Part shown: positions 12,022 to 23,506 of the stretch, piece by piece | Position numbering within the stretch: the stretch's first letter is position 1 | Layout of the letters: every line of letters starts with the position of its first letter | Source: Colocasia esculenta | Lineage: Eukaryota > Streptophyta > Magnoliopsida > Alismatales > Araceae | Direction: 5' to 3' | Assembly (NCBI GenBank): GCA_014218235.1 | Contig: CM024766.1 | Coordinates: forward strand, 46,899,359 to 46,963,358 | DNA length: 64,000 nt | The notes under the pieces: generated by a model | What the model was told of the DNA's origin: nothing | What the model saw: the letters and a program-made list of their open reading frames with translations, nothing else | Database searches by the model: none | Position numbers and translations under genes: made by a program

Positions 12022-15000
12022 ATGGTGCACGTCTCTTTCTACCGCAACTGTAATCCTCTCTCTCGCTCTCAATCTCGATCTCGATTACCTTTCTACTGAT
12101 CTCGATTTCATGGCACAGTTCCATAGGAACCACTTTTGATCGTTATGCACACATTCTTTAGGAACTCTCGATGTGTTTCCTGTTGTTGGTACAGGTCGAG
12201 TTTGTTGGTTGTGGCCACTGAGGGAGAGGGCGGGCGCAGGGGGGAAAATGCCAATGCCGGTTTCAATGTATCTTTATGGATGAGGTATAGGTTTTGACGC
12301 TTCACGGAAATGAGAGTTTCCGATGGGGATGAAGGCCTGTTTCATCTTTCTCTCCTCGGGGTTATGGTTGAATTTTTTGTTCTCGTTTGTTTAGGATGGA
12401 AATGGTTGTCCTTCCTTCGGTTCTGTGGCGCGTCCGCGTTATTTATACGTTTAGACCAGAACCCTTCTAAGATGGTTTCGCTTCAGTGTTGTTGCTTTAA
12501 GCTGCAGGACTGACGAACTTAGTTTTCGGAAGGGGGGAAAAGCTTCGCCTTGAGAAGCTCTCTTTTATGGGGTTTTCATGGCGTTGCTAAATCGTTCACT
12601 TCGATGCGTGCCTTACGTTGCTGATTGCATTTCTGCCAGTGACGCTTTGTCCGACTGTTAGAAAGACTCCAGTTGGGAAACTTGTTTTTGAGATTGATAG
12701 CGTATTTGATGTGCACATGAAGCGATTAATTTCTACACAAGTATATTAGGACTTAAATGTGTAAATATTTTCTTTCGTTCATCAGATGGAAAGACATTCA
12801 AGAAGCCTCGGCGCCCTTATGAGAAGGAGCGTCTGGATCAGGAGCTGAAGCTTGTTGGAGAGTATGGTCTGCGTTGCAAGAGGGAGCTCTGGAGGGTGCA
12901 ATACACGCTGAGCCGCATCCGTAATGCTGCCAAGGAACTTCTCAAGCTTGATGAGAAGGATGAGAAGCGTATCTTTGAAGGTGAGGCCCTCCTTCGGCGG
13001 ATGAACAGATATGGGCTTTTGGATGAGAGTCAGAACAAGCTTGATTATGTTCTGGCCCTGACGCCAGAGCACTTCCTTGAGCGCCGCCTCCAGACCCTCG
13101 TGTTCAAGTCTGGAATGGCTAAATCAATCCACCATGCTCGAGTGCTTATCAGGCAACGCCATATAAGGTAGAAGTACCCAGCTTAGTCTGCTTATTTCAT
13201 TGTTAAGATTATTTTATACATGCTTACAGCCATATAAATATCCGTTTAATTTAAGCAAGATATTTTGTTTAGGTTTCTTGTAAGTCTTAGATGGCCTTGT
13301 ATTAGACGTTATTTTTGGCTATTGTATTCTTTTAGATGATCAATGTCCTTTATGTTCTATTCATCTATTCAGTTTATCATTCATGCCTTCATATTATGTT
13401 CATTCTTTCCTGTAATGTGCTGGTAGTCTATGGTTTTTGAGCTAGTTATCTCATGTTTTACAAATGATTGGATACTGCAAAATTTTGTTTTTATCCAAGA
13501 AATGGGTATCTGTATAGTTAGTTGTCCCCTTTTTGTTCTTCTCCCTGTATAAGTTCCATATTTGGTTATGTTGTTGGCTTTCATTGACACTGTTTCTGTG
13601 ACCTTTTAAGAGCTTTCTTTACATTCATTGAAGATCTTAGATTTGGCAATCCCTAATCTAGATGCGTATTTTGCTGTTCATAAATAATTGCTTATAGTGT
13701 GGATGCAAAATCAGCCATAGATCAAAGCAGTCACAAGGGTGTGATGAACTATGTCATACTATTGGGCTGAATGTAACTTTTAACTACTATCAGAAATTTG
13801 ACAGGAGGATTCTGCTTCACTATTTGCTGAACTCAGTAAAACCTTATTTGGATAGGCTGTTTCTCCTTTTCAGTGGTCCCATGATGAACACCTTATCCTT
13901 AAAATCTTATTTGTCCTTATTGATGAGGTTGTTAAGATAATACACACTGACACACACCAATTGTCGTATCTGTCATTTTGATAAAAGGGATGCCTGGTAC
14001 AAAATGTAGGTGAAGATGTTGAAAAAGGGTTGTACTAGAAAAATCGTAAAACTCACAAAGCACAAATTGGAATTGTGTCTTATGGTTTGTAACTAGGGAT
14101 CTTTTCAGAAGGCTGAGAGAAGAAATCTTGAAGAGATGGGGAACAGTGATCAAAGATTATAGTAATATTATTCTTATGAAAATGCTATTTTGCTGGTAAA
14201 TATGTTTAGATCAATATTATTAAAGAACAATGCAGAAACATTTATACTTATATAATGGTATTTGCCCTTTCAGATCTTAATGCCATCTGAACAGCCGTCA
14301 AAGCTCCTATTCTATCATCCTTATTTCCTTCTCTTCTCACTCTTCTTTTTCCTCCCTTTGCCATACTCTCCCTACTCTATCTCCCAATTCTCAAGGCCTT
14401 GAAGAGACAAAGGTCTTGGACATCTTCTAAGAGATGGTAAATCATCTGACAATTACAACTCAGTAAGTCTATTGTAAAGTTTCCCGGGCATGCTTGCTTT
14501 TACCACACAAGGGGGTATAGAATTAGTAAATGTGTTATTAATAGATTGCACAACAGGGGGTGCATTTGTGTTGAGAAAGGGGTAAAAGATGATGAACTTG
14601 TCGAGTATTTGGATTGCCTTGTGCTTCTTTCTTGGATGGTGGCCAGAATTGCTTTGTTGGAGCTTATATGACAACAACAAATTTAATCAGACTCACTGAA
14701 CCTGTTTGTGGCGTTTGGACAATGGTGCTTTTTTTTTCTGAGTTCACTCTGGAAAGTTCTTTAAGGCAGACTACCTAGGTTTGTAAGGATTTATACCCCA
14801 TTCAAGATACAAGCAGTTATGTGCATTGCTATTCAGAAGTGTTGGTTACTAACGTTTACAGGCAAAAATAGAGCAGCTATAATGACATTATATCACCTCT
14901 ATGGGATTTCTTCTGAGAACACTTCTGATTAATTTTCATGATGCCAAAGAAATCTGGAATATCTTTTGCAAGAATTTTCATTTTCAATACAACTTTCTGA

Positions 15001-18000
15001 CACTTGAGGGGACTTTGGCATATTGTGTAAGGTTAAGGAATGGCAGGGCTTTGAGCCAAACAGTTGACTGAGGCAGAACAGTTGCAATGGACTTCTCTTT
15101 ATCATCCCACATGAAGTGTTCTGGAGCAGTTGCTGGGAGTGAAGAGATCTTGTTTAAGTTTTCTAGTTTTTAATTCCTGTCACCTTTTTCAAATAGCTTA
15201 TAGGCCCCGTAACCATGGAAGGAAGAATCGCCGGGATCGAGCCAGAATCGCTCGATCCCGGATCGGATCGACCCCCCAAGGACCGATTCTCCCTTGAAGC
15301 CCCCCAAAACCCCACATTTCCGGCTGGATCGACCCAACTCAGTAGGATCTGAGTTGGATCGCTCGAGTCGAACCGGGATCGATCGATCCCGGCTCGATTC
15401 AGTCGATCCAGACTGATCCAGGTCGATTCCCTCAGGCTACCTTCAGGATCCTCTTCAGGCAGGGTTGTCAGGATCTCCTTATTTACCTGAATATCATTTA
15501 AGTAAATGTTAGTATTTGTAGTTTCATTTACTTAAGATATTACATGTAAATAAGGAAGTACCCCCATTTGAATCTAATAAAAATATCAAAAAAATCATAT
15601 CTCTTACCAATAAAAAGTCAACTCTCCCATCGAAGAAGAAAATCGCGATTTTGGTGATTTTAGCGAAATGCTAACTTTCTAATCTCTCGTAATTTAGTTT
15701 ATCTAAAAATTTGATAATTCAAATAAACCACATGGAACACTAAAAATTCAAAGTCCGGTAAAAAAAGTCAAACGTGCATGTGACTTCTCCAATGGAGCCA
15801 CTCTCCTACTGACAGCACTTAGTCTGCTTGAGACCTCTCAGGATTTGGTCAAACTTAAGTTATCATCATCCAAACCTCTTAGAATTTGGTCAAATTGAGC
15901 TACCATCACCCAACTCATGACACTCATGAGTTTGGGTGATGATAGCTTAGTTTGACCAAATCCTAAGAGGTCTCAAGTAGACTTAGTACTGTCAGTAAGA
16001 GAGCGGCTTCTTGGAGAAGTCATATGCACGTTTGATTTTTTTTGTTGGACTTTAGATTTTTAGTATTTTATTAGACTTATTTGAATTATAAAATTTTAAA
16101 TATGTCAAATTATGAGAGATTAAAAGTTGCTACTTTGATAAAATCACAAAAATTGTGATTTTCTTCTTGGATGGGAGAGTTGACTTTTTATTAGTAAGAG
16201 ATGTGATTTTTTAATATTTTTATTGGATTCAAATGGGGGATATTTCCTTATTTACATGTAATATCTTAAATAAATGAAACTACAAATTTTAACATTTACT
16301 TAAATGGTATTTAGGTTAATAATACACCAAGTCTTTAATATTTTATACTTTTCTTGTATTATTATAGTAGTAATAATACACAAAATCTTATGTTTCATGT
16401 ATTATGAATGTATGTATGATTGGTTTTTTATGCAAATATTAGTTCTTTCAATTTATCAGATTTTCCCTCATTTTTGCTGTTTTTTTCTATTTTTTCCTGA
16501 ATTTTCCTGAATTTTTTCCCCAAAAAAACCATTTTATAAACTGGCCGATCCAGGATCGGCCAGACTTCCCTTGGATCCATGGGATCTTGCGATCCGATCC
16601 GATCCAGGATCGGATCGAGCCTGGTCGATCCCGATCCCGATTCCGATCCTGCCTTCCATGCCCGTAACCTGTCTATTTGCTTGTGGACCCAAGAAACACA
16701 ACTTTTCTTAGAAGCAGGCTCTTTTTGTTTATGACAAAAGGACTTCATCCTTAGCTCAGCAGGACCTTATTGTAATGAATTTTATCTGGGCTAAGTAGAC
16801 TACAAATTAATTGTAAAAAAATCAAAGGGACTAAAAACTTAAAAAAAACTACTTTCAATTGGTGTTCCTTCTTCTTGTGGATGTTTCTTTATTTTAATGG
16901 GGTTGGGCGCTAACCTCTCCTTCTTTGCTCGCACATCCTCCAATTATTTAGTGAGATTGGTGGTGCAATCCACATTCCTCTCAGAACACTTCGCAAGATC
17001 ATCATCATCATTATAGCCTTATCCCATTATTTGGGGTTGGCTATATGAATCATTTTCCTCCAAGGATTTCTATCAAATGTTATATTCATGTTTAAACTCA
17101 AGAAGTTCAAGTCCTTAATAACATCACGTTATCTCAATTTAGGTCTTTCCCTAGCTCTTTTATTGACGTCCACTAAGATTTGGTCACATCTTTTAATTGG
17201 CGCCGAGTTAGGGCGACAATATACGTGTTTAAATCACCTAATTCTATTTCCTCTCATTTTTCTATCAATTGGAGGCCCCAAGTCCTCACAAAAGCGTTCA
17301 TTCTTAATGTTATCTTTCTTCGTCTTACCACACATTTATCTCAACATCCTCATCTCTGCTATACATATTTTGTTAATGTGTTTCTTTTGCATTGCCCAAC
17401 ACTCGGTACCATATAATAAAACAAGTCTCACAGACGTTCTATAAAATTTTTCTTTAAGTTTCACGGGTATACGATGATTGCAAAGGACTCTTGATGCACT
17501 TCTTTATTTTAACTAGTCTGCTTTAATCTTGTGTGCCACATCGTCATAAGTCTCCCCATTCTCTTGTATGATAGACCCTAAGTATCGAAAGTTACTACTC
17601 TTAAGAATGTCTTGTCCATCAATTTTAGATCAGAATTCATGCAAGGATTTGACATTATTTTTGCTGCTGGCTGTCAACCTAATGTAAACCCTTTTCCTTT
17701 CTCAAGACCGTGTACATCATGTTTGATATTTCTGGGTGTGTGAAAGACCAGCATTTCATCTAAAAGAGACCTTTCCTGCGTCAAGTGACACCAACCACTA
17801 ATCCGGGTAACATTAATTATTTATTCTTTTCCATCAGTGATTGCAAACTGGGTCAGGCTGTTAGGTTCGAAATCAGTTGATGCATTGTTGCAGGAATGAT
17901 ACACCTTTTGCAATGCACTTGACCCAGCTCATTTTGCTTAAATCAGTTGAGCTTGTAGTTTGTGATTTATAACTCTTATGCTTTCTGGCCACTGGGGAAC

Positions 18001-19234
18001 TTTGAGCAGAATGCTTTCTTAAGGAATTTTTAGTTGTATGTGTTCAGTGTCTCATTCCCATAATGCTCTTCTATCAAGAAAGAACTGAATGTATTATTTT
18101 GCAAAACATGTTCTCCATTTTTGGATGTCCATATTTGCCGAATTGCATTATTGATACGTGTGTAGCCTAGGTGAATTTGATGCGAGTTACTGTGCTGCTC
18201 AAAAACTTGCATTTAGTTTATGGCATCCATACTTATTCAACCAATCATTTGGCATCCCAGGATAGGTGGTGTAATAAAGGTCATCTCAATTATGTTGATT
18301 AGCTATGGAGATAAGCAAGGTTCCGAATGTCTTTGAGGTTCTGAATCTATGCTTTCACCAAATGGACGACATTGAGTTCATGGAGGATTTTTTGACATGT
18401 GAAGGGCTTGTTGGGTAGTTAAGCATGGTGAGAGTCACTGGGATGTGAAATTGATTCTTTCCACTCTCAGAGTGGAAGACATCGATGATGGATGGAGTGG
18501 TTCAATTTTGAAGGGGTCCTCAAGTTTACTATATCTTGGGTGGGAAATATGGTATATTGTGTTTTAATTCTGCCTTTCACCTTCTCGGAAACGCTTAGAT
18601 CTCCAATCTGTGAAAGTTCTTGCACTCTTCTGTGGAAATGTATGTGTTTACTAAATACACCTCTTACACAAGTAAGTGCAGAAGTCATTCTTATATAGTT
18701 GTTATGTGAACATAGGTGCAGGACCTCAGTGCACGGGGTGGGGTAAAATTTGCACTTAAATTTGTGCTGTGGGGTTACGTTCACTGTTGTCTTTATATGG
18801 AAGATTGTTTTTGTGTTAACAAGTTGAGACGTTAAGAATATCTTTTAACTGTAGTTAGACCTTCAACTGACATTAGTCTCATTTGTGTAATAATGATGGG
18901 TTACGATATTTAGTGCTTGCGTTGACATATAATTCACCTGCCGTCGCTCATGTGTGGCTTGTTTCTCACCTTTCTGGAGATCCAGTCCACCTGGTCTGAT
19001 TTCATTCGAGGAATTATGATGATTGAATTTGTTGATCCCACTTATTACAGGGTTGGGAGGCAGGTCGTGAACATTTCGTCCTTCATGGTTAGAGTTGACT
19101 CCCAAAAGCATATTGATTTTTCTTTGACCAGTCCCCTTGGCGGTGGTCGTCCTGGAAGAGTGAAGCGGAAGAACATGAAGGCTGCTGCTAAAAAGGCTGC
19201 TGGAGGGGACGATGATGAGGATGATGAGGAATGA
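12022..19234 (+). CDS. RPS9: 40S ribosomal protein S9 (uS4 family), three exons
   Basis: Coding exons are 12022-12049, 12786-13167 and 19051-19234 (stop TGA 19232-19234), giving 197 residues, the usual plant length. It starts MVHVSFYRNYGKTFKKPRR. Residues ~1-105 carry the uS4 N-terminal region (KERLDQELKLVGEYGLRCKR). Residues ~108-170 form the S4 RNA-binding domain (RRLQTLVFKSGMAKSIHHAR, then RQRHIRVGRQ across the last junction). The tail is acidic (DDDEDDEE). The protein binds 18S rRNA early in small-subunit assembly and sits near the mRNA entry channel (family knowledge). All junctions are GT-AG and restore a perfect frame. One departure is VNISSFMVR where most eukaryotes have IPSF. The gene looks intact; expression is likely driven by the telo-box promoter. 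Confidence 0.97.
12050..12785 (+). other. RPS9 intron 1 (736 bp)
   Basis: Donor T|GTAATCC after the ninth codon plus one base; acceptor TTCATCAG|ATGGAAAG. The split tyrosine codon (T + AT) is restored on splicing. A first intron within ten codons of the ATG is common in plant ribosomal protein genes. No transposon was recognised in it. Confidence 0.9.
15215..16660. mobile_element. foldback element FB1 with 9-bp target duplication
   Basis: Flanked by cccgtaacc at 15206-15214 and 16661-16669. The termini are inverted: atggaaggaagaatcg at the left, and the complement of cgatcctgccttccat at the right. The whole element folds on itself. The left arm carries GATC-rich blocks, a ttatttac/cttaagatatt block, the tcaactctcccat block and a gacctct...ggtcaaa block; each recurs inverted in the right arm, around a centre near 15925. 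A 9-bp duplication suggests Mutator-type mobilisation (inference). It encodes no transposase and lies in an intron of a highly expressed gene, so transcripts could form a long hairpin. Confidence 0.85.
17000..17650 (-). pseudogene. LINE (L1-type) reverse transcriptase 3' end, truncated
   Basis: Minus-strand translation gives the familiar plant LINE tail with frame breaks: FRYLGSIIQENGE near 17590, KFYRTSVRLVLLYGTECWA near 17425, AEMRMLRQMCGKTKKD near 17350, NRIRWFKHV near 17240, RARERPKLR near 17155. The 3' end is a (TGATGA)n-like tail near 16998-17015, typical of one plant LINE lineage. It is 5'-truncated and antisense to RPS9. The family call is from the protein motifs. Confidence 0.85.
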
Positions 19235-20557
19235 GCTTCTGGACCCATGATTGGTGGAACTTCTATTTTGGCTGTCTTGAATTCGTTTTGGTTTACCAAC
19301 AGCCTTTCCTAGCAGTTACCTTTCTTTTGTGACCAAGTAAATCATCTGATAGAGTTGATGTTTCTTGAGACATGCACCAGACAACCTGCTCTGCCTTTCG
19401 TTGTGCCTGTGTCAGTACGCACAAGAATTTCCCTTGTGTTCACCGTGCTTTCATGTTGGATTTAACTAGGAAGAGGAAATATACTTACAATTGTGCCATT
19501 GAAGTTTCTGTGCATGCGAGGCAGAATTTTCAACAGCCAGTTCTTTCTTGAGACATCTCTCTCAAGAAGTGTGATATATCAAGCAGTGTCCTCATGTTTG
19601 ATGCCACTGAAACCCTCTAGAAAAAATGTTCTGCTGGCGGTTAGAAAATGAATGATGTTTGATCTTCGAGGTACTTTTAAGGATTTTCTTTCAGTATGAA
19701 CTCCCAAATTGGGAGTCAAAAGACCTTTAGACTGCTGCAAATTATTGGATTTCATGCATTCTATCATCGCTGGGTTCATTCAGGAACCATTGGGTATGTG
19801 CTAACGCGAGGTTTGTGCTGCTGTAAAATACTTCGATCTCAGAATTCTATTATCGGGTTCCAATCCAGAACGGTCGGCAAGTATAGTCGATAATGTTTTG
19901 TTTCTCGTGGAGATGTTTTATCACTATCTGGGAAAGATATCCTTAATTCCAAAGTGGTCCAATCTTGGGAGCTTTCTGGGTTAATGTAAGAAGAATCAAG
20001 AGAAAACTTTATACTTGGTTGAATACCCATTTGTTTTGGTAGGAAACTCCCTGGGACACATTGGGTTAGTCTAATTTCTGTTTTTGTATTTTGGTAGAGA
20101 AATAAGGGTTAACCCTTTCATCTACAATACCCAAAATAACCGACTACATCACTCTCTCTTCTTTAATATCTTTTAATGGAATGTCTACTACATTGCTCTT
20201 TACCTTATGTTATTAAAGTGACCCTGCACTTAGTGTGATGAATAATGAGTATTGTACACAAAGAGATGCTTAGGTGATTAAGTTATTAATTTAATTAGGT
20301 TGTTGTGTTAATATAATTATTATGCTTTGTCAAATTATGTTCAATAATTAATTAACGTGTATTTGATTGATGCATATTAACAATGTTATTTTTAAAATTG
20401 GGCATGCGATTGTGGGGGTTCTATCTTACATGAACACGTTTTAATTGTACATTCTAGTGTAATTAGGGGTTATTTAAGAACATAAATAGTAATCATTTAT
20501 TAGAAACACGTGATTATGAAGTGTTCCAATAACGATTTATTAATAATCTGAATAAAA

Positions 20558-20593
<36 letters not shown>

Positions 20594-22027
20594 GAATAAT
20601 AGAATACAAGTGATCAGCAAGTTAATTCTATCCACGTGACACATGATGCAAGGCCATAAACATTTTAAAGAATTTGATCCCAAAATGTATGCACGGCTAT
20701 AAAAATTTTCTATGTTAGTTCATTAACAATGATAAATAAAATATCATCATACATATTTTTTCAAAAATAAACGTCTTGAGAGCATTCGCCTGGCACATAG
20801 TGGCAGACTATAAAAGGGGTTGCGGCAAAAATATAGTTAATGGGCTGAGTAGTTAACTTTATTCCACCTTTGAATGTAGGATGAGCTAAACTGATTAAAA
20901 TGAAGTTAACCCTAATCCGATTTATATATTTTAACATGAGTTAATTTTTTTTATATATTTTAACATGACAGGCCATGATGGGCCTAGGTGACTAAGAGTA
21001 GTCACTACAATATATATGTCCATGATCTTAGCTGTCGACCATTGATCTATTTTCTGAAGCGTAAAACTGTCACTTCCAAGAGATTGTGTCGGTAGTGCTT
21101 GGAAGAGAGAAAGCATCCAAACAAGATCTTGGTCGTGTGGCAGCATTAGCTTCCCATCTGAGGGGTTTTTTTCTTCTTTTTATTCCCCCCCCCTTTTTCT
21201 GGAAGGAAATGTAATATCACAGGATGTAGATCTCGTTTGGATGCCTCCCACCAATACAAAAGGAAAAACCGTACGTAGGTTACTGGGATGAGAGGAAGTG
21301 ACTGACCGGAGCGGCCCGATGTATCCATACATATATAAAAAGTCTGTTTCTTGTAGAATAATAGGGCTTAATTAGCTTGGTGAAACCATCAATCTGCACA
21401 ATACATATGTATCATGAGAATCTCCTCAAGTTAACTTCTTTTCACAAATGGTCAGACGTTAATGGGTGTTAATGATCGTTTCAGTACTGAACCTAGCTCT
21501 CAAATGGTTAGGCAAATTAAACGGCCCGCTGCTGATCATAGATGTTATAGTTGGTAAAGGCTTCCTTTTAATTTGTCGATTCCCTCATGAGGAGGGTTGT
21601 GGGGAGTTTTCAGACTTTTTTTTTTTTCATTTTTTGTGTCCGAAGTTTCACCGTGTGGACTACCTGCAGCAGGTGCCATACGTGTCGGTAGCTGCTTTGT
21701 GAGGGGACCCTTGGCTTGGGGATCATATATGGTGAGGAGGCCCATCCAAACGACATGCGCCCAAGTTAGAGTGGGCTTCCAACGCAAATGCTCACATGCA
21801 CCGAGTTAGACTGGTGACGATCGCCTAATATATGCTGACCCATCAAGTCTGTCTCTTTTTTTTTTTTTTTTGACGAGAGACCCATCAAGTCTGTCCCATG
21901 TGGGTTTTTCAGCTTCTTTACATGTGAGGACAATTGGGAAGATTTGCTCCCTGATCACACAATCTTCTAGGACCAAGGCAGAATTCACCTCTCACCCATG
22001 CATTTCGTCAATACATACCATAGTCTT
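19235..22027. other. RPS9 3' flank and intergenic AT-rich DNA
   Basis: The first few hundred bases should hold the RPS9 3' UTR; no poly(A) signal could be placed with confidence. Contents include a (TA)n run near 20562-20591, an 18-bp direct repeat of ttatatattttaacatga (about 20922-20968) and poly-T runs near 21617 and 21853. Small ORFs here show no domain. No gene is supported. Confidence 0.6.
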
Positions 22028-23506
22028 AGGGGTGGTAATCGGTTTGAGTCTGGGTTGGTTTGGATTTAATTCGGTCTCTAACTGACCAATTCGAGTTTGG
22101 CTCGGCTCGAGACGAGGTCCGGATTTTAAAAATTTGATCTGACTTGAGATGATTAGGTAAGACCAGACCCAATCTGATTTTACTTTTTTAAAGATATTCT
22201 TACTATTTTTTATTCTTTTTACAATAAAATTGGTGTTCATTGAATCAAAATAACATAAAATAAACATTAGGCTAATCTAGATAAACTTATTTCTACTTGT
22301 TACAAATGTGAAATAAATATTAGGTCATTAAATATAACTCCACAACACAATTTTCAATTTAAAATTTTAGAATATTAGAATTATCGACGTGTTGTTTATT
22401 TTATTTTTATTTTTTTTAAATTATAGGATCAACGGACAGCCTTGGCCTGGCCGAGGCAAGTCCGGACCCGACCCAATCTTACTCCGGATCGAGCTAGGCC
22501 GGGTTCAAAATTCAAAAGAAATTAAAATCATGGTTTTACAAGGTGAATTAGATCGGTCTGATTCGGCTGAATCAGATCGGATCAAGGGAGATCCGATCCA
22601 TGATTCGGCTGATTCGGTCCGATTCGCATGGGTACATACATACATACCCTTTCTTCCCCCTTCTTCTTCATACTTATTTACCTAAATATCATTTATAGTT
22701 TCATTTACTTAAGATATTACATATAAATAAGGAAGTACCTCCTATTTGAATCTAATAAAAATATCAAAAAAATCATATCTCTTACCAAGAAAAAGTCAAC
22801 TCTCCTATTGAAAAAGAAAGTTGTGATTTCGGTGATTTTATCGAAATGTTAACTTTCTAATCTCTCATAATTTGACTTATCTAAAAATTTGACAATTCAA
22901 ATAAATCAAATGGAACATTAAAAATCTAAAGTCCAGTAAAAAAATTCAAATGTGCATGTGACTTCTCCAAGGAGTCACTCTCCTACTAAAAAAAGAGAAG
23001 TCACATGCACATTTGAATTTTTTTTACCGAATTTTAGATTTTTAGTGTTCCATGTAGTTTATTTGAATTATTAAATTTTTAGATAGATCAATTTATGAGA
23101 GATTAAAAAGTTAGTATTTCGATAAAATTATTGAAATCACGATTTTTTCTTCGATGGGAGAGTTGACATTTTATTGGTAAGAGATATATATTTTTTGATA
23201 TTTTTATTAGATTCAAATAAAAGTACTTCCTTATTTACACGTAATATCCTACGTAAATATTATTAAGATAAATAAGTATGAAGAATAAATCGTGTTTCCC
23301 ATGAGTAATATACATATATATATATATATATATAATAATTCTTTGTGATGGTCCAATTTCATATGAATCGGATCGAATCAGGACGAACCGAATTTGGTGC
23401 AAATCATCGCTCCAACAAACTATGATTAAAATATCCGGTACAAACTCATGTAAAATCGAGTTGGGCCACTGGATTTTCGACCTAACCCGACCCAATTGAC
23501 ATCTCT
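22028..23506. mobile_element. short inverted-repeat element M1 hosting foldback FB2
   Basis: The left end aggggtggtaatcggtttgag and right end acccaattgacatctct are imperfect inverted ends of the same type as M2 and M3. Inside, both arms are rich in imperfect 'gggtcgggttcgg' words. A second element (FB2) occupies roughly 22530-23400. No clear target duplication was found at the ends, so the exact limits are approximate. No coding capacity. Confidence 0.55.
22669..23283. mobile_element. foldback FB2, related to the RPS9 intronic FB1
   Basis: The left arm (22669-22968) and right arm (22995-23283) are inverted copies: tacttatttac at the left pairs with gataaataagtatg at the right, and gtgcatgtgacttctc pairs with gagaagtcacatgcac around a 26-bp loop. 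The arm sequence closely matches the inner arms of FB1 (shared blocks aatatcaaaaaaatcatatc, cttaccaa...aaagtcaactctcc, ctaaaaatttga). GATC/GATTCGG-rich flanks extend it to about 22530-23400. Confidence 0.8.

Larger units (their letters stand above)
13168..19050 (+). other. RPS9 intron 2 (5.9 kb, transposon-loaded)
   Basis: Donor AG|GTAGAAGT, acceptor CTTATTACAG|GGTTGG, splitting the AGG arginine codon after two bases. It holds a foldback element (15215-16660) and an antisense LINE 3' fragment (about 17000-17650). The rest is AT-rich non-coding sequence with no convincing ORF. Confidence 0.9.

Noticed and set aside
16428..16748. 106-residue minus-strand ORF in RPS9 intron 2
   Set aside because: It spans the right end of foldback FB1 and its GATC-rich repeat, so it is a chance frame.
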